Shown here: positions 1 through 7,064 of the stretch, one piece after another
Layout: every line of letters begins with the position of its first letter
Position numbering within the stretch: position 1 is the stretch's first letter
Origin: JBFLYZ01 sp040756415
GTDB taxonomy: Bacteria; Bacteroidota; Bacteroidia; JADZBD01
Length of the DNA: 7,218 nt
Reading direction: 5' to 3'
Assembly (NCBI GenBank): GCA_040756415.1
Contig: JBFLYZ010000106.1
Span: 1-7,218 of the forward strand
The notes under the pieces: generated by a model
Told to the model about the DNA's origin: nothing
Seen by the model: the letters and a program-made list of their open reading frames with translations, nothing else
Databases searched by the model: none
Translations under genes and position numbers: made by a program

Positions 1-629
1 TCGTTCTGTTCTCCAACTTGCTTCGGCTGGCATGGGTGATGTACACCGATCGCCCGTATGGAGCAATTGTGGGCAATTTTCCTTTCAGGCTGGATTCTTT
101 CCTCATAGGCGTGGGCCTTGCGGCCATCAAGATATTCTACGTCAGGGGATTCGAAAAAATGTCCCGGCTGGGGTTTTTTATTCCGGCTGTGCTGGCCTTC
201 GTTTCACTTTTGTATGTTTTTGCTGGGGCGAATGGCGGCCACCTTAAAGAGGATGAACTGTTATGGGTGCGTACCGTTTGGTTTTCTGCGGTGAGCGCGG
301 GCATAGCCCTTTTGCTGCCGTTCTTTTGCAATTCTCAGTATATCGATCGCATTTCCGGCAACCGCATCCTTAACTTTGCATTTACCTGGTTGAGTTTCCT
401 GTCGTATCCGATCTACCTGGTTCACCTCGAGATCTACAAGCTGATGGACCGTTTTTTTCCTGAGATATATACCTGGTATCCAGCGTTGGCCTTTGTGGCC
501 AAGAACGTTCCGGTCGTGGTTCTCAGCCTGATTTTATATTTTTACGTTCATGAGCCTTTTATTTCTTTGCGGCAGAAAATATTGGCTAAAAGCAAAAAAA
601 AGGATTTTCCCGCTGTAAAAGAAGCTTAA
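1..629 (+). CDS. Acyltransferase-3 (OafA-like) membrane acyltransferase, C-terminal part; 5' end outside window
   Basis: The frame is open from base 3 with no stop upstream, so the gene begins before the window. The TTG at 18 is only an internal Leu codon. About 209 residues are visible. They contain five hydrophobic segments, near bases 99-143, 168-227, 273-326, 369-431 and 480-548, and end in a Lys-rich tail, as integral-membrane acyltransferase-3 proteins do. Family-like signatures are FRLDSFLIGVGLA early on, SYPIYLVHLEIY in the fourth segment, and HEPFISLRQKI after the last segment. The family transfers acyl groups, often acetyl, to sugars of O-antigen, capsule or other surface glycans at the cytoplasmic membrane. 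The N-terminal catalytic His region is not visible, so activity cannot be judged. It lies 10 nt upstream of the nonulosonate synthase gene, which suggests it decorates the same glycan. The acyl donor and target position are unknown. Confidence 0.82.
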   Translation, partial: VLFSNLLRLAWVMYTDRPYGAIVGNFPFRLDSFLIGVGLAAIKIFYVRGFEKMSRLGFFIPAVLAFVSLLYVFAGANGGHLKEDELLWVRTVWFSAVSAGIALLLPFFCNSQYIDRISGNRILNFAFTWLSFLSYPIYLVHLEIYKLMDRFFPEIYTWYPALAFVAKNVPVVVLSLILYFYVHEPFISLRQKILAKSKKKDFPAVKEA

Positions 630-639
630 TAAGAACTAT

Positions 640-1701
640 ATGCTGAAATTAAAGGATGTGTTGCAGGCTTATAGCCCCGAAATCATCACCCGGCCATATG
701 TGATTGCCGAAGCGGGAGTTAACCACGAAGGATCGATGGATCTTGCCAAGCGCCTGATCGATGAGGCGGTGGAGGGAGGTGCCCAGGCGATTAAGTTCCA
801 ATCCTATAAGGCAGAAACGCTGGCGTCTAAAAACAGCCCGTATTATTGGGACATTACAAAAGAGCCGACCCGGAGCCAATACGAGCTTTTCAAGAAATAT
901 GATAAGTTCTGGAAGAAGGAGTACGAGGAGCTGAAGGTGTACTGTGATAGATCGGGAATTGAATTCCTTTCTACGCCTTTTGATGCGGAATCGGCCAATT
1001 TTTTAAACGAGCTTATGGATGTTTACAAAATATCCTCTTCTGACATTACAAACCTGCCTTTTATAGAGCACATATGCCGGTTCAACAAGCCGATCATACT
1101 CTCCACCGGTTCGTCATATGTTGACGAGATCAGGGCAGCGCTTGATACCATTGGTCGCTATGGCAACAAGGTATGTCTTATGCACTGTATCCTGAATTAT
1201 CCTACTGACGATGAGAATGCCAACCTGGGTATGATTCTTGACCAGCGAAAGCTCTTTCCCGATTGCGTGCCGGGCTATTCGGATCACACCCTGCCCGGAA
1301 AGATGGAGGTGCTGAAGACCGCTGTTTTACTAGGCGCGGCCGTACTGGAGAAACATTTCACGCACGATAAAACCCTGCGTGGTAATGATCATTATCATGC
1401 CATGGACATGGAGGACCTGAAGCATTTCTGGAAGGAGATGAACTTTACCTTCACCATCCTGGGCGACTTTAAAAAACATCCGCTGGCATCCGAGGAAAAA
1501 TCACGTTTAAATGCCAGGAGGAGCCTTGTAGCCCTGAAGAATATAAAGAAAGACGAGGTGGTAACGCCCGATCACCTCACCTGGAAACGCCCGGCTACCG
1601 GAATCAGTCCTGCTGAGATCGGCACGCTGCTGGGCAGGAAAGCGCTGCGGGATATTGAAGAGGATGAGGTGCTTTATTGGGATATGTTTACTCAATCATA
1701 G
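640..1701 (+). CDS. neuB: NeuB/LegI-type nonulosonic acid (sialic acid-like) synthase with SAF domain
   Basis: This family condenses phosphoenolpyruvate with a six-carbon N-acyl amino sugar (ManNAc or a diacetamido analogue) to make a nine-carbon acid in the cytoplasm. The 353-aa product has the usual length and two domains: a TIM barrel (about residues 17-275) and a C-terminal SAF/antifreeze-like domain (about 292-350). Visible motifs are AEAGVNH (23-29), IKFQSYKAE (51-59), STGSS (155-159), GYSDHT (212-217) and EKHF (237-240). His216 and His239 should match the two metal-binding His of Neisseria NeuB. Arg317 in KRP probably matches the SAF Arg that contacts the substrate N-acyl group. The N-terminal motif resembles NeuB/LegI more than PseI. 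GNDH (248-251) stands where GPDH is common, so it is somewhat divergent. The exact product (Neu5Ac, legionaminic or pseudaminic type) cannot be fixed from sequence alone. ATG at 640 is chosen because it gives full family length 10 nt after the previous stop. No Shine-Dalgarno is seen. Confidence 0.9.
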   Translation: MLKLKDVLQAYSPEIITRPYVIAEAGVNHEGSMDLAKRLIDEAVEGGAQAIKFQSYKAETLASKNSPYYWDITKEPTRSQYELFKKYDKFWKKEYEELKVYCDRSGIEFLSTPFDAESANFLNELMDVYKISSSDITNLPFIEHICRFNKPIILSTGSSYVDEIRAALDTIGRYGNKVCLMHCILNYPTDDENANLGMILDQRKLFPDCVPGYSDHTLPGKMEVLKTAVLLGAAVLEKHFTHDKTLRGNDHYHAMDMEDLKHFWKEMNFTFTILGDFKKHPLASEEKSRLNARRSLVALKNIKKDEVVTPDHLTWKRPATGISPAEIGTLLGRKALRDIEEDEVLYWDMFTQS

Positions 1702-2547
1702 ATGAACAAGTTCCTTTTCATCACGCACTTAACACCGGTACACAAACGATCTTCTTTGCGTCAAAGCCTTATCGATTGTTATTTTCAGGCCTTGCTCGGC
1801 CAGACTTATCCGGACTGGAAGGGCCTTATCCTAGGAGAAGAGGAAAGAGATGAGGGCAGGTTCAGGTATGTCCGTCTTTCGGATGGTACATCAGAGCAAA
1901 AATGGAGAGAGATCCTGGATATTTTCCAACGGCCTGACATAAAAGCCCTGCTGGAGGGATCGGATTACATAGTAAAACTTGATGACGATGACATTATTTC
2001 GCCTCATGTGCTTGCGGATGTCTCGGAAAAGCAATTCGATTGTTGCTACGATTCATATCACACGTTTTATGATATCAGCAGCGGCCAGATCGGTCAGCAA
2101 CTGCGTCCGTGGATCGCCAGCACCTGCATACACCGGAAAGAGCATGCATTAGCCTCTTATAAGGGAGAAGGCTGCTCGGGCGTAGGCAACCTGCTTTATT
2201 CCGACCACAGCAAATCGTGGCACAATTACTATAAAGATAAAAAAGTGATCGTTGCTGATAAGAGCTCACCTGTTTATTTAAGGGTGCTTTCACCGACCTC
2301 TGTTACCGCTGGAGCTGCCGGAAATGCCGTGCATAAAGCGGAGGATATTTCTTTTGAAAAATATTATGCCTACCTGCGGTCGTTTGGCAGGTGGGGAGCT
2401 GCAGAGATAAGCAGTTTTGCGCCCTATTATCCTATTCTTTCAAAGGCATGGGCGGAATTTTCTAAATTTGAGCAAAAGGCCATTCCGGTACCGGGACCAT
2501 TCAGTCGTTTTGCCGGGCGGATCAGAACGTTATGGAACAGGAAATAG
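1702..2547 (+). CDS. Putative glycosyltransferase, GT-A/family-2-like
   Basis: The 281-aa soluble protein begins with a short beta-strand (MNKFLFITHLTP). After SDYIVKL comes DDDD at residues 94-97 followed by IISP, the usual layout of the metal- and nucleotide-sugar-binding DxD motif of GT-A glycosyltransferases. Downstream, DHSKSWHNYY (168-177) resembles the His/Trp-rich acceptor side of similar enzymes. No signal peptide or membrane segment is seen. The early QSLIDCYFQALLGQTYPDW is a weak version of the N-terminal pattern in family 2, so assignment to a named family is uncertain. The ATG directly follows the TAG of the nonulosonate synthase gene with no gap and no Shine-Dalgarno, which suggests translational coupling. 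The likely role is adding one sugar of the glycan repeat on the cytoplasmic side; donor and acceptor are unknown. A non-glycosyltransferase role is possible but less likely. Confidence 0.7.
   Translation: MNKFLFITHLTPVHKRSSLRQSLIDCYFQALLGQTYPDWKGLILGEEERDEGRFRYVRLSDGTSEQKWREILDIFQRPDIKALLEGSDYIVKLDDDDIISPHVLADVSEKQFDCCYDSYHTFYDISSGQIGQQLRPWIASTCIHRKEHALASYKGEGCSGVGNLLYSDHSKSWHNYYKDKKVIVADKSSPVYLRVLSPTSVTAGAAGNAVHKAEDISFEKYYAYLRSFGRWGAAEISSFAPYYPILSKAWAEFSKFEQKAIPVPGPFSRFAGRIRTLWNRK
2532..2547 (+). other. 16-nt gene overlap, probable translational coupling
   Basis: The last codons of the putative glycosyltransferase (ending TAG 2545-2547) overlap the first codons of the M28-like gene in another frame. 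The downstream start is supported because the conserved LWPICRSITG block begins only 11 codons later, and the next in-frame ATG lies about 100 codons downstream, past it. Only a weak purine run (GCGGA) precedes the start, so ribosomes finishing the upstream gene may restart here. Coupling is inferred. Confidence 0.55.
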
Positions 2548-3806
2548 AAAAATATTTCGACCGGTTATGGCCTATCTGCCGCAGTATCACCGGTAACGGA
2601 CTGCGCGATTCCCTCAATGTCCTCCGGGAACTGGTGCCCCTGGAACTGCACGAAGTGCCGTCCGGCACTCCTGCTTTCGACTGGCATATACCCAGGGAAT
2701 GGAATATAAAGGACGCTTACATTATTACCCCGGATGGCCGTAAGATCGCAGACTTCAAAAGCAATAACCTGCATGTGCTTAATTATTCCATACCCGTCAA
2801 TAAGGAACTGAGCTTTGAAGAACTTTCGCCTCATCTTTTTTCTCTTCCCGACATGCCGGATGCCATACCTTATCTCACTTCTTACTATAAAGAGACCTGG
2901 GGCTTCTGCATCCGGGATAAGGAAAAAAAAGCGCTGCCGACAAAGGGTACGTATAAAGCGGTTATTGAAAGTTCGCTTACTGATGGAAGCCTGACTTACG
3001 GTGATTTTCTGCTAAAGGGCGACACCGAGGAGGAGATCCTGTTCTCGACCTACCTTTGCCATCCGAGCATGGCCAACAACGAGCTTTCGGGGCCTCTTGT
3101 TACAGCATGTCTTTACAGAGAAGTGGCGGCTCTCCGAAACAGGCGATACACGTATCGATTTGTTTTTGTACCTGAAACGATAGGCGCCATTGCTTACTTG
3201 AGCCGTAACGGTTCGCGCATGAAAGAAAAAACCGCTGCTGGGTACGTTGTCACATGCGTAGGCGACCGTGGCGAATTCACGTATAAGCGTTCGAAAGCAG
3301 GAAACACGCTTGCCGATAGGGCTGCAGAGCATGTTTTGAGAAATCATAAAGTTAAATCGAGGGTGATTGACTTCGCCATTGGCGGCAGTGATGAGCGACA
3401 GTATTGCTCTCCCGGCTTCAATTTGCCTGTGGGATCGCTAATGCGTACGCCATATCAGCAGTATCCCCAATATCATACATCTCTTGACGATAAAAGCTTT
3501 ATCAGTTTTGCTGCGATGGCCGAATCGGTCGGGCTTTATCTCGAGATAGTAAAAACGCTGGAGCTGAACAGGCGATACATAAACACTCAGCCATATGGAG
3601 AGCCACAATTGGGAAAAAGAGGCTTGTACGCAGACTTGGGCGGGCAGAAAAAAAGATCAGATGCGCTAACCCGCAGGCTGCACCTGCTTTGCTTTGCTGA
3701 CGGAGCCCATGACCTGATCAGCATAGCCGAGAAAATGGGTCTTCCGGCAACGGATTTTGAAGGTACCATTGCTGAACTGACTAAAGCCGGATTGCTAAAA
3801 GCCTGA
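2532..3806 (+). CDS. DUF4910/DUF2172-type M28-like aminopeptidase-domain protein with C-terminal winged helix
   Basis: The 424-aa protein opens with LWPICRSITGNG (12-23), the typical start of DUF4910-type proteins. That supports ATG 2532 even though it overlaps the previous gene by 16 nt. An inserted region (about 45-130) precedes the zinc-peptidase-like core: STYLCHPSMANNELSG (172-187), VPETIG (213-218), VGDRGEF (243-249), GGSDERQYCSPG (284-295) and YPQYHTSLDD (311-320). Candidate metal ligands are His177, Glu215, Asp245 and His315. At the place where M28 enzymes carry a bridging Asp I read Asn183, which could alter or reduce metal binding. Residues about 382-424 look like a winged-helix domain. 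No signal peptide is seen, so it is probably cytoplasmic. Such proteins recur in polysaccharide and flagellar-glycan loci, but I know of no established substrate. Peptidase, sugar N-deacylase or a non-catalytic role are all open. Confidence 0.82.
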   Translation: MEQEIEKYFDRLWPICRSITGNGLRDSLNVLRELVPLELHEVPSGTPAFDWHIPREWNIKDAYIITPDGRKIADFKSNNLHVLNYSIPVNKELSFEELSPHLFSLPDMPDAIPYLTSYYKETWGFCIRDKEKKALPTKGTYKAVIESSLTDGSLTYGDFLLKGDTEEEILFSTYLCHPSMANNELSGPLVTACLYREVAALRNRRYTYRFVFVPETIGAIAYLSRNGSRMKEKTAAGYVVTCVGDRGEFTYKRSKAGNTLADRAAEHVLRNHKVKSRVIDFAIGGSDERQYCSPGFNLPVGSLMRTPYQQYPQYHTSLDDKSFISFAAMAESVGLYLEIVKTLELNRRYINTQPYGEPQLGKRGLYADLGGQKKRSDALTRRLHLLCFADGAHDLISIAEKMGLPATDFEGTIAELTKAGLLKA

Positions 3807-3841
3807 ACCCTTGAAAGTCACTGCTGACCACATTACCGGGA

Positions 3842-5251
3842 ATGAATAGAACGTTCACTGACTTTAAGCGGGATTTCTATTCTCGTTTCAATGATGCCGC
3901 TATTTTCGACAGCGGAGATATTAACCTGTTGAAGGTGATTCTTGACGGTCTTAAGGTGGATTATGCATCGCGGGGAGGTTTCAGGTGCTTTGTTTTTTAT
4001 CCGTTATGGACTTACCAGTTCGTGCTCTTCTTAAAGCGTATTTTGGCGCGGTTAAAGGGTAAAAGCAGTGAAGGCCTGCTTTCAGCCCTGAAGAAGCATG
4101 CCGAACGCGAGTTTCTGGTGATCGACAGCAGCGCACGCGTTGTAAGAGATGAGAATGGTAAAGCCTATTCGGTATACTTCCAGCGCATCATCGGGGCTCT
4201 TGGGAGGGAAAAAACCACCTACTTTGTGGAATCTCCTGCGATTCCTGGGCTTGATCACGATTTCGCCAGGCAGGATTTCGAAGCATACTTCACCACGAGA
4301 GCGCTTGACAAACAGGATAAAAGACTCCGGGAAGATCTGCTAGGTGCTTTCACCAGGCTGAAATCGCTGGGCATTTTCACCGTAAATGAACTAGTCAATA
4401 TCCGGATGGCCATAGAGCTATTCTTTAATAATTACCGCACCTGGAAAGGCATATTAAGCTGTATCCGCCCCCGCAAGGTATATTTCGATAATCATTATCA
4501 CAGGGAAGGCTGTTTGCTGGCCATGAGAAAAGCCAGGGTCGAGACTATAGAGCTACAGCACGGCCTTATAGCCCCTGAAGATATCTTTTACCTCTTCCCC
4601 GAGACGGTTCGGCCGGTAAAGGGAAGAGCGCTGTTCGCTGACCGGATCCTCGTTTATGGCGAGTACTGGAAAAACAGGTTACTGGCCGGGGTGGAATACA
4701 GCGAAGAACAGATCAGCATAATAGGGTATTATCATTTCAGTATGCCTGATAAGCGGGCCGAAGCCCAGCTTGCGGAACTCAAGAACGGGAAAAAGGTGAT
4801 CCTTGTAACGACACAGACCTTTATGCACGGCTACTACACACAATTCGTGGCCTGGCTGGCAGAAGATAATGCTCAGAAAGGGTATGACTATTGGATCTGG
4901 GTCAAAATACATCCCAATGAAAAGCCAGAGCACTACAGTACGCTGGCTGCTTTGCCAAACGTGAAATTGGTCGATTTTCAGCTCGAATCGCTTTTCCGTT
5001 TCACGGATATACATATCAGTGTATATTCCACCACTTTATACGATGCCCTGCGTTTTAATATGCTTAACTTTGCCCTGTACGTGGAGCAGTACGGTGATTA
5101 CGTCAACTCGGTAGTGGGATCCGGTATAGCTGCTTTGCTGAACTGGAAACAAAACCCCATAGAGAGCGCGCCACATTCGAAAACCATACACGGTTCCATC
5201 CAGGAAATGTACTATGCCGATTTCGATGCCCGGGTACTTTTTAAGAACTGA
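3842..5251 (+). CDS. Unassigned polysaccharide-locus protein, probable GT-B-fold glycosyltransferase or capsule-synthesis-like transferase
   Basis: I do not recognise a named family for this 469-aa protein. It has a variable N-terminal half (1-200) with an aromatic stretch near 49-65 (FVFYPLWTYQFVLF) that is probably buried rather than a true membrane helix. Its C-terminal half has features of GT-B-type transferases. ETIELQHGLI (234-243) contains the QHG seen in capsule and glycerophosphotransferase-like enzymes. DRILVYGEYWKN (267-278) and QISIIGYYHF (290-299) follow, as in proteins where a second Rossmann domain begins. KKVILVTTQ (317-325), WVKIHPNE (353-360) and HISVYSTTLYDAL (391-403) resemble the donor-binding side of such enzymes. 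It lies 35 nt after the M28-like gene and 9 nt before the amidotransferase gene, so it could transfer the modified sugar. That role is inference. No signal peptide is seen. ATG 3842 is the first available start and has no clear ribosome-binding site. Confidence 0.62.
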   Translation: MNRTFTDFKRDFYSRFNDAAIFDSGDINLLKVILDGLKVDYASRGGFRCFVFYPLWTYQFVLFLKRILARLKGKSSEGLLSALKKHAEREFLVIDSSARVVRDENGKAYSVYFQRIIGALGREKTTYFVESPAIPGLDHDFARQDFEAYFTTRALDKQDKRLREDLLGAFTRLKSLGIFTVNELVNIRMAIELFFNNYRTWKGILSCIRPRKVYFDNHYHREGCLLAMRKARVETIELQHGLIAPEDIFYLFPETVRPVKGRALFADRILVYGEYWKNRLLAGVEYSEEQISIIGYYHFSMPDKRAEAQLAELKNGKKVILVTTQTFMHGYYTQFVAWLAEDNAQKGYDYWIWVKIHPNEKPEHYSTLAALPNVKLVDFQLESLFRFTDIHISVYSTTLYDALRFNMLNFALYVEQYGDYVNSVVGSGIAALLNWKQNPIESAPHSKTIHGSIQEMYYADFDARVLFKN

Positions 5252-5260
5252 ACGTTACTG

Positions 5261-6439
5261 ATGTCCGAAAATTATATAATGTGCAGTCGCTGTATACTGG
5301 ATACGAAAGACGATCCCAGTATCCGGTTTGATTCACAGGGTGTTTGCAACTATTGCCATTCTTATGATGAGCTTGCCGGGGCCCAATTGTCGCATGAAAA
5401 GCAGTCTCCCCGAATATTGTCGCAGATCGTAGAGCGTATTAAGGCTGAAGGTAAGGGTAAGGAATACGATTGTGTCATGGGTGTGAGCGGTGGGGTGGAT
5501 AGCACGTATGTGGCGCTCCAGGCAAAAAAGCTGGGTTTAAGGCCCCTGGTAGTGCATTTGGATAATGGCTGGAATTCTGAGCTGGCGGTTCAGAATATAG
5601 AGAATATTGTCAAAAGGCTGGGCTTCGACCTGTATACGCATGTCATAAACTGGGAGGAGTTTAAAGACATGCAATTATCCTACTTCAGGGCTTCTGTTGT
5701 AGACATTGAGGCTATTACCGACCATGCCATCCGGGCCATTCTTTACCGGACAGCTTATAAGCATAAGGTACACTATATTTTAAGCGGCAGTAATATCGCT
5801 ACGGAAGGCATCTTGCCACGGCATTGGGTTCACCGAAAGAATGACTGGCTGAACATTAAGTCCATCCATAAGCGCTTCGGGAGGGTAAGGCTCAGAACCT
5901 TTCCGTATCTCACTTTCTGGCAGGAAGAGTTTTTTACATATTTCTATCCTATACATAATATTCCTCTCCTGAATTTTCTTCCGTACGTTAAAGAACAGGC
6001 GAAACAGGCCATCACAAATGAGCTGGACTGGCGCGACTATGGCGGTAAACACTACGAATCGATCTTCACACGTTTTTACCAGGCTTATATCCTGCCCGAG
6101 AAATTCGGCATCGATAAACGCAAGGCTCATCTCTCTACCCTTATCTGTTCCGGCCAGATCAGCCGTCAGGATGCGCTGGAGGAGATGAAGAAACCTGTTT
6201 ACGATAGTTCGAAGCTGGTGGAAGATAAGGAATACGTAATAAAAAAACTCGGATTGAACCTGGAAGAGTTCGAAGACCTGATGCGGTTGCCCGTGAGGCA
6301 ACACACGGATTATCCGAATTATCCTAATCGCCATTGGAAATACAAAGCCGCTGTATTTAAAACCGCCCGGCCACTGATCCGTCTTCTCAAAAGAATGAAA
6401 AGGGGCCTTTCTCAGAGACAGTTGCAAATTATTCCGTAA
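5261..6439 (+). CDS. wbpG: N-acetyl sugar amidotransferase, WbpG/PseA family
   Basis: This PP-loop ATP pyrophosphatase family acts in the cytoplasm with HisH- and HisF-like partners to convert an acetamido group on a sugar into acetamidino. Examples are WbpG in Pseudomonas O-antigen and PseA in Campylobacter pseudaminic acid synthesis. The 392-aa protein has four N-terminal cysteines in a zinc-ribbon-like arrangement: Cys8, Cys11, Cys29 and Cys32, with CSRCILD and CNYCHSYD around them. The ATP-binding PP-loop SGGVDS lies at 76-81 after YDCVMGV. VVHLDNGWNSE (97-107) and LSGSNIATEGILP (174-186) are further family-typical blocks. The C-terminus is basic. Length is normal for the family. ATG 5261 gives six residues before the internal Met7 at 5279, which is a possible alternative start. 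The gene sits 11 nt before the HisH-type partner, as expected. The sugar acted on is not shown by this sequence. Confidence 0.93.
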   Translation: MSENYIMCSRCILDTKDDPSIRFDSQGVCNYCHSYDELAGAQLSHEKQSPRILSQIVERIKAEGKGKEYDCVMGVSGGVDSTYVALQAKKLGLRPLVVHLDNGWNSELAVQNIENIVKRLGFDLYTHVINWEEFKDMQLSYFRASVVDIEAITDHAIRAILYRTAYKHKVHYILSGSNIATEGILPRHWVHRKNDWLNIKSIHKRFGRVRLRTFPYLTFWQEEFFTYFYPIHNIPLLNFLPYVKEQAKQAITNELDWRDYGGKHYESIFTRFYQAYILPEKFGIDKRKAHLSTLICSGQISRQDALEEMKKPVYDSSKLVEDKEYVIKKLGLNLEEFEDLMRLPVRQHTDYPNYPNRHWKYKAAVFKTARPLIRLLKRMKRGLSQRQLQIIP

Positions 6440-6449
6440 TTTCAGCGGG

Positions 6450-6465
6450 TATGATCGTGATCATA
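6450..6465. repeat. Inverted repeat centred on the hisH-like start codon
   Basis: Seven-base arms TATGATC and GATCATA are separated by two bases (GT) and include the ATG at 6451. As RNA it could fold as a small hairpin (five or six pairs once a loop is allowed) covering the start codon. It also encodes Met-Ile-Val-Ile-Ile, a normal hydrophobic start for HisH proteins, so it may be a by-product of codon choice. No function is known. Confidence 0.3.
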
Positions 6466-7062
6466 GACTATGAAGCCGGCAATGTCGGTTCCATAAAGAA
6501 TATGTTTAAGAAACTGGGTTGCGAAGCAAAAATATCTTCCGATCCGGCAGACATAAATGTTGCGGATAAGCTCATTTTACCGGGTGTAGGTGCTTTCGAT
6601 TACGGTATGTCCAAGCTACACGAGCATAAACTGGTCGAACTGCTGAACCGGAAAGTGCTTATCGACAAGACGCCCATTCTGGGCATTTGCCTGGGTGTTC
6701 AACTGCTCACAAAGGGCAGCGAAGAGGGTCAGAGGGCCGGATTAGGCTGGTTTGATGCGAAAGCCGTTAAGTTCAGAATGCCGGATACGGCTGCCCACCT
6801 TAAGGTGCCCCATATGGGCTGGAACGAGGTCAGGCCCGTAAAGGCTACGCGCCTGTTCCGTGATATGCCCGAGGAACCGCGGTTCTACTTTGTCCATTCT
6901 TACTACCTGGAGGCCGGTAGCGATGTCATGCTTACGGCTCATTACGGGATCGACTTTGCCTGCGGCCTTGAAAAGGAAAATATAGCTGGTGTTCAGTTTC
7001 ACCCTGAAAAGAGCCATCAGTACGGTCTCACCTTGCTGAAGAACTTTGCTGAACTGTATTAG
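6451..7062 (+). CDS. hisH: HisH-type glutamine amidotransferase subunit (HisH2, acetamidino pathway paralogue)
   Basis: The 203-aa class I glutamine amidotransferase hydrolyses glutamine to give ammonia. The order is standard: PGVGAF (44-49, oxyanion-hole region), GICLGVQLL (78-86) with nucleophile Cys80, HMGWNEV (121-127), FVHSYY (147-152) and GVQFHPEKS (180-188) with His184 and Glu186. All three catalytic residues are present, so it should be active. In the histidine pathway HisH works with HisF. Here it lies between a WbpG-type amidotransferase (11 nt upstream) and a HisF paralogue lacking the cyclase Asp (2 nt downstream), with no other his genes. I therefore infer that it supplies ammonia for acetamidino synthesis rather than for histidine. 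Sequence alone separates the two roles poorly, so the call rests on context. ATG 6451 gives the canonical MIVIIDYEAGN start. No Shine-Dalgarno is visible. Confidence 0.92.
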   Translation: MIVIIDYEAGNVGSIKNMFKKLGCEAKISSDPADINVADKLILPGVGAFDYGMSKLHEHKLVELLNRKVLIDKTPILGICLGVQLLTKGSEEGQRAGLGWFDAKAVKFRMPDTAAHLKVPHMGWNEVRPVKATRLFRDMPEEPRFYFVHSYYLEAGSDVMLTAHYGIDFACGLEKENIAGVQFHPEKSHQYGLTLLKNFAELY

Positions 7063-7064
7063 TT

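Noticed and set aside
18..629. TTG at 18 as a true start of a short acyltransferase
   Set aside because: The frame is open to the window edge and the visible part lacks the N-terminal half of the family, so the gene starts further upstream.
1383..1394. Perfect 12-bp palindrome TAATGATCATTA
   Set aside because: It falls in the conserved GNDHYH codons of the nonulosonate synthase, where repeated Asn/Asp/His codons produce it naturally.
3028..3038. AGGAGG-like run inside the M28-like gene, and another near 1516-1523
   Set aside because: Neither precedes a plausible start codon of a real gene; they encode Glu and Arg runs within conserved protein sequence.
3012..3347. A 111-codon - strand open frame, and a similar one at 4679-5014
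   Set aside because: Both are antisense to well-supported coding regions and show no domain signature or independent start context.
3807..3841. Possible terminator or promoter in the longest gap (35 nt)
   Set aside because: Only a 4-bp stem (GTCA/TGAC) without a T-tract is present, and no Bacteroidota-like -33/-7 promoter pattern is visible.
4487..4499. Inverted repeat GATAAT-C-ATTATC
   Set aside because: It is internal to the GT-B-like gene and arises from Asp-Asn-His-Tyr-His codons; no regulatory context.
5780..6427. A 215-codon open frame on the - strand
   Set aside because: It lies entirely antisense to the amidotransferase gene, whose PP-loop and Cys motifs and family length are clear. 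The antisense translation shows no recognisable motif.
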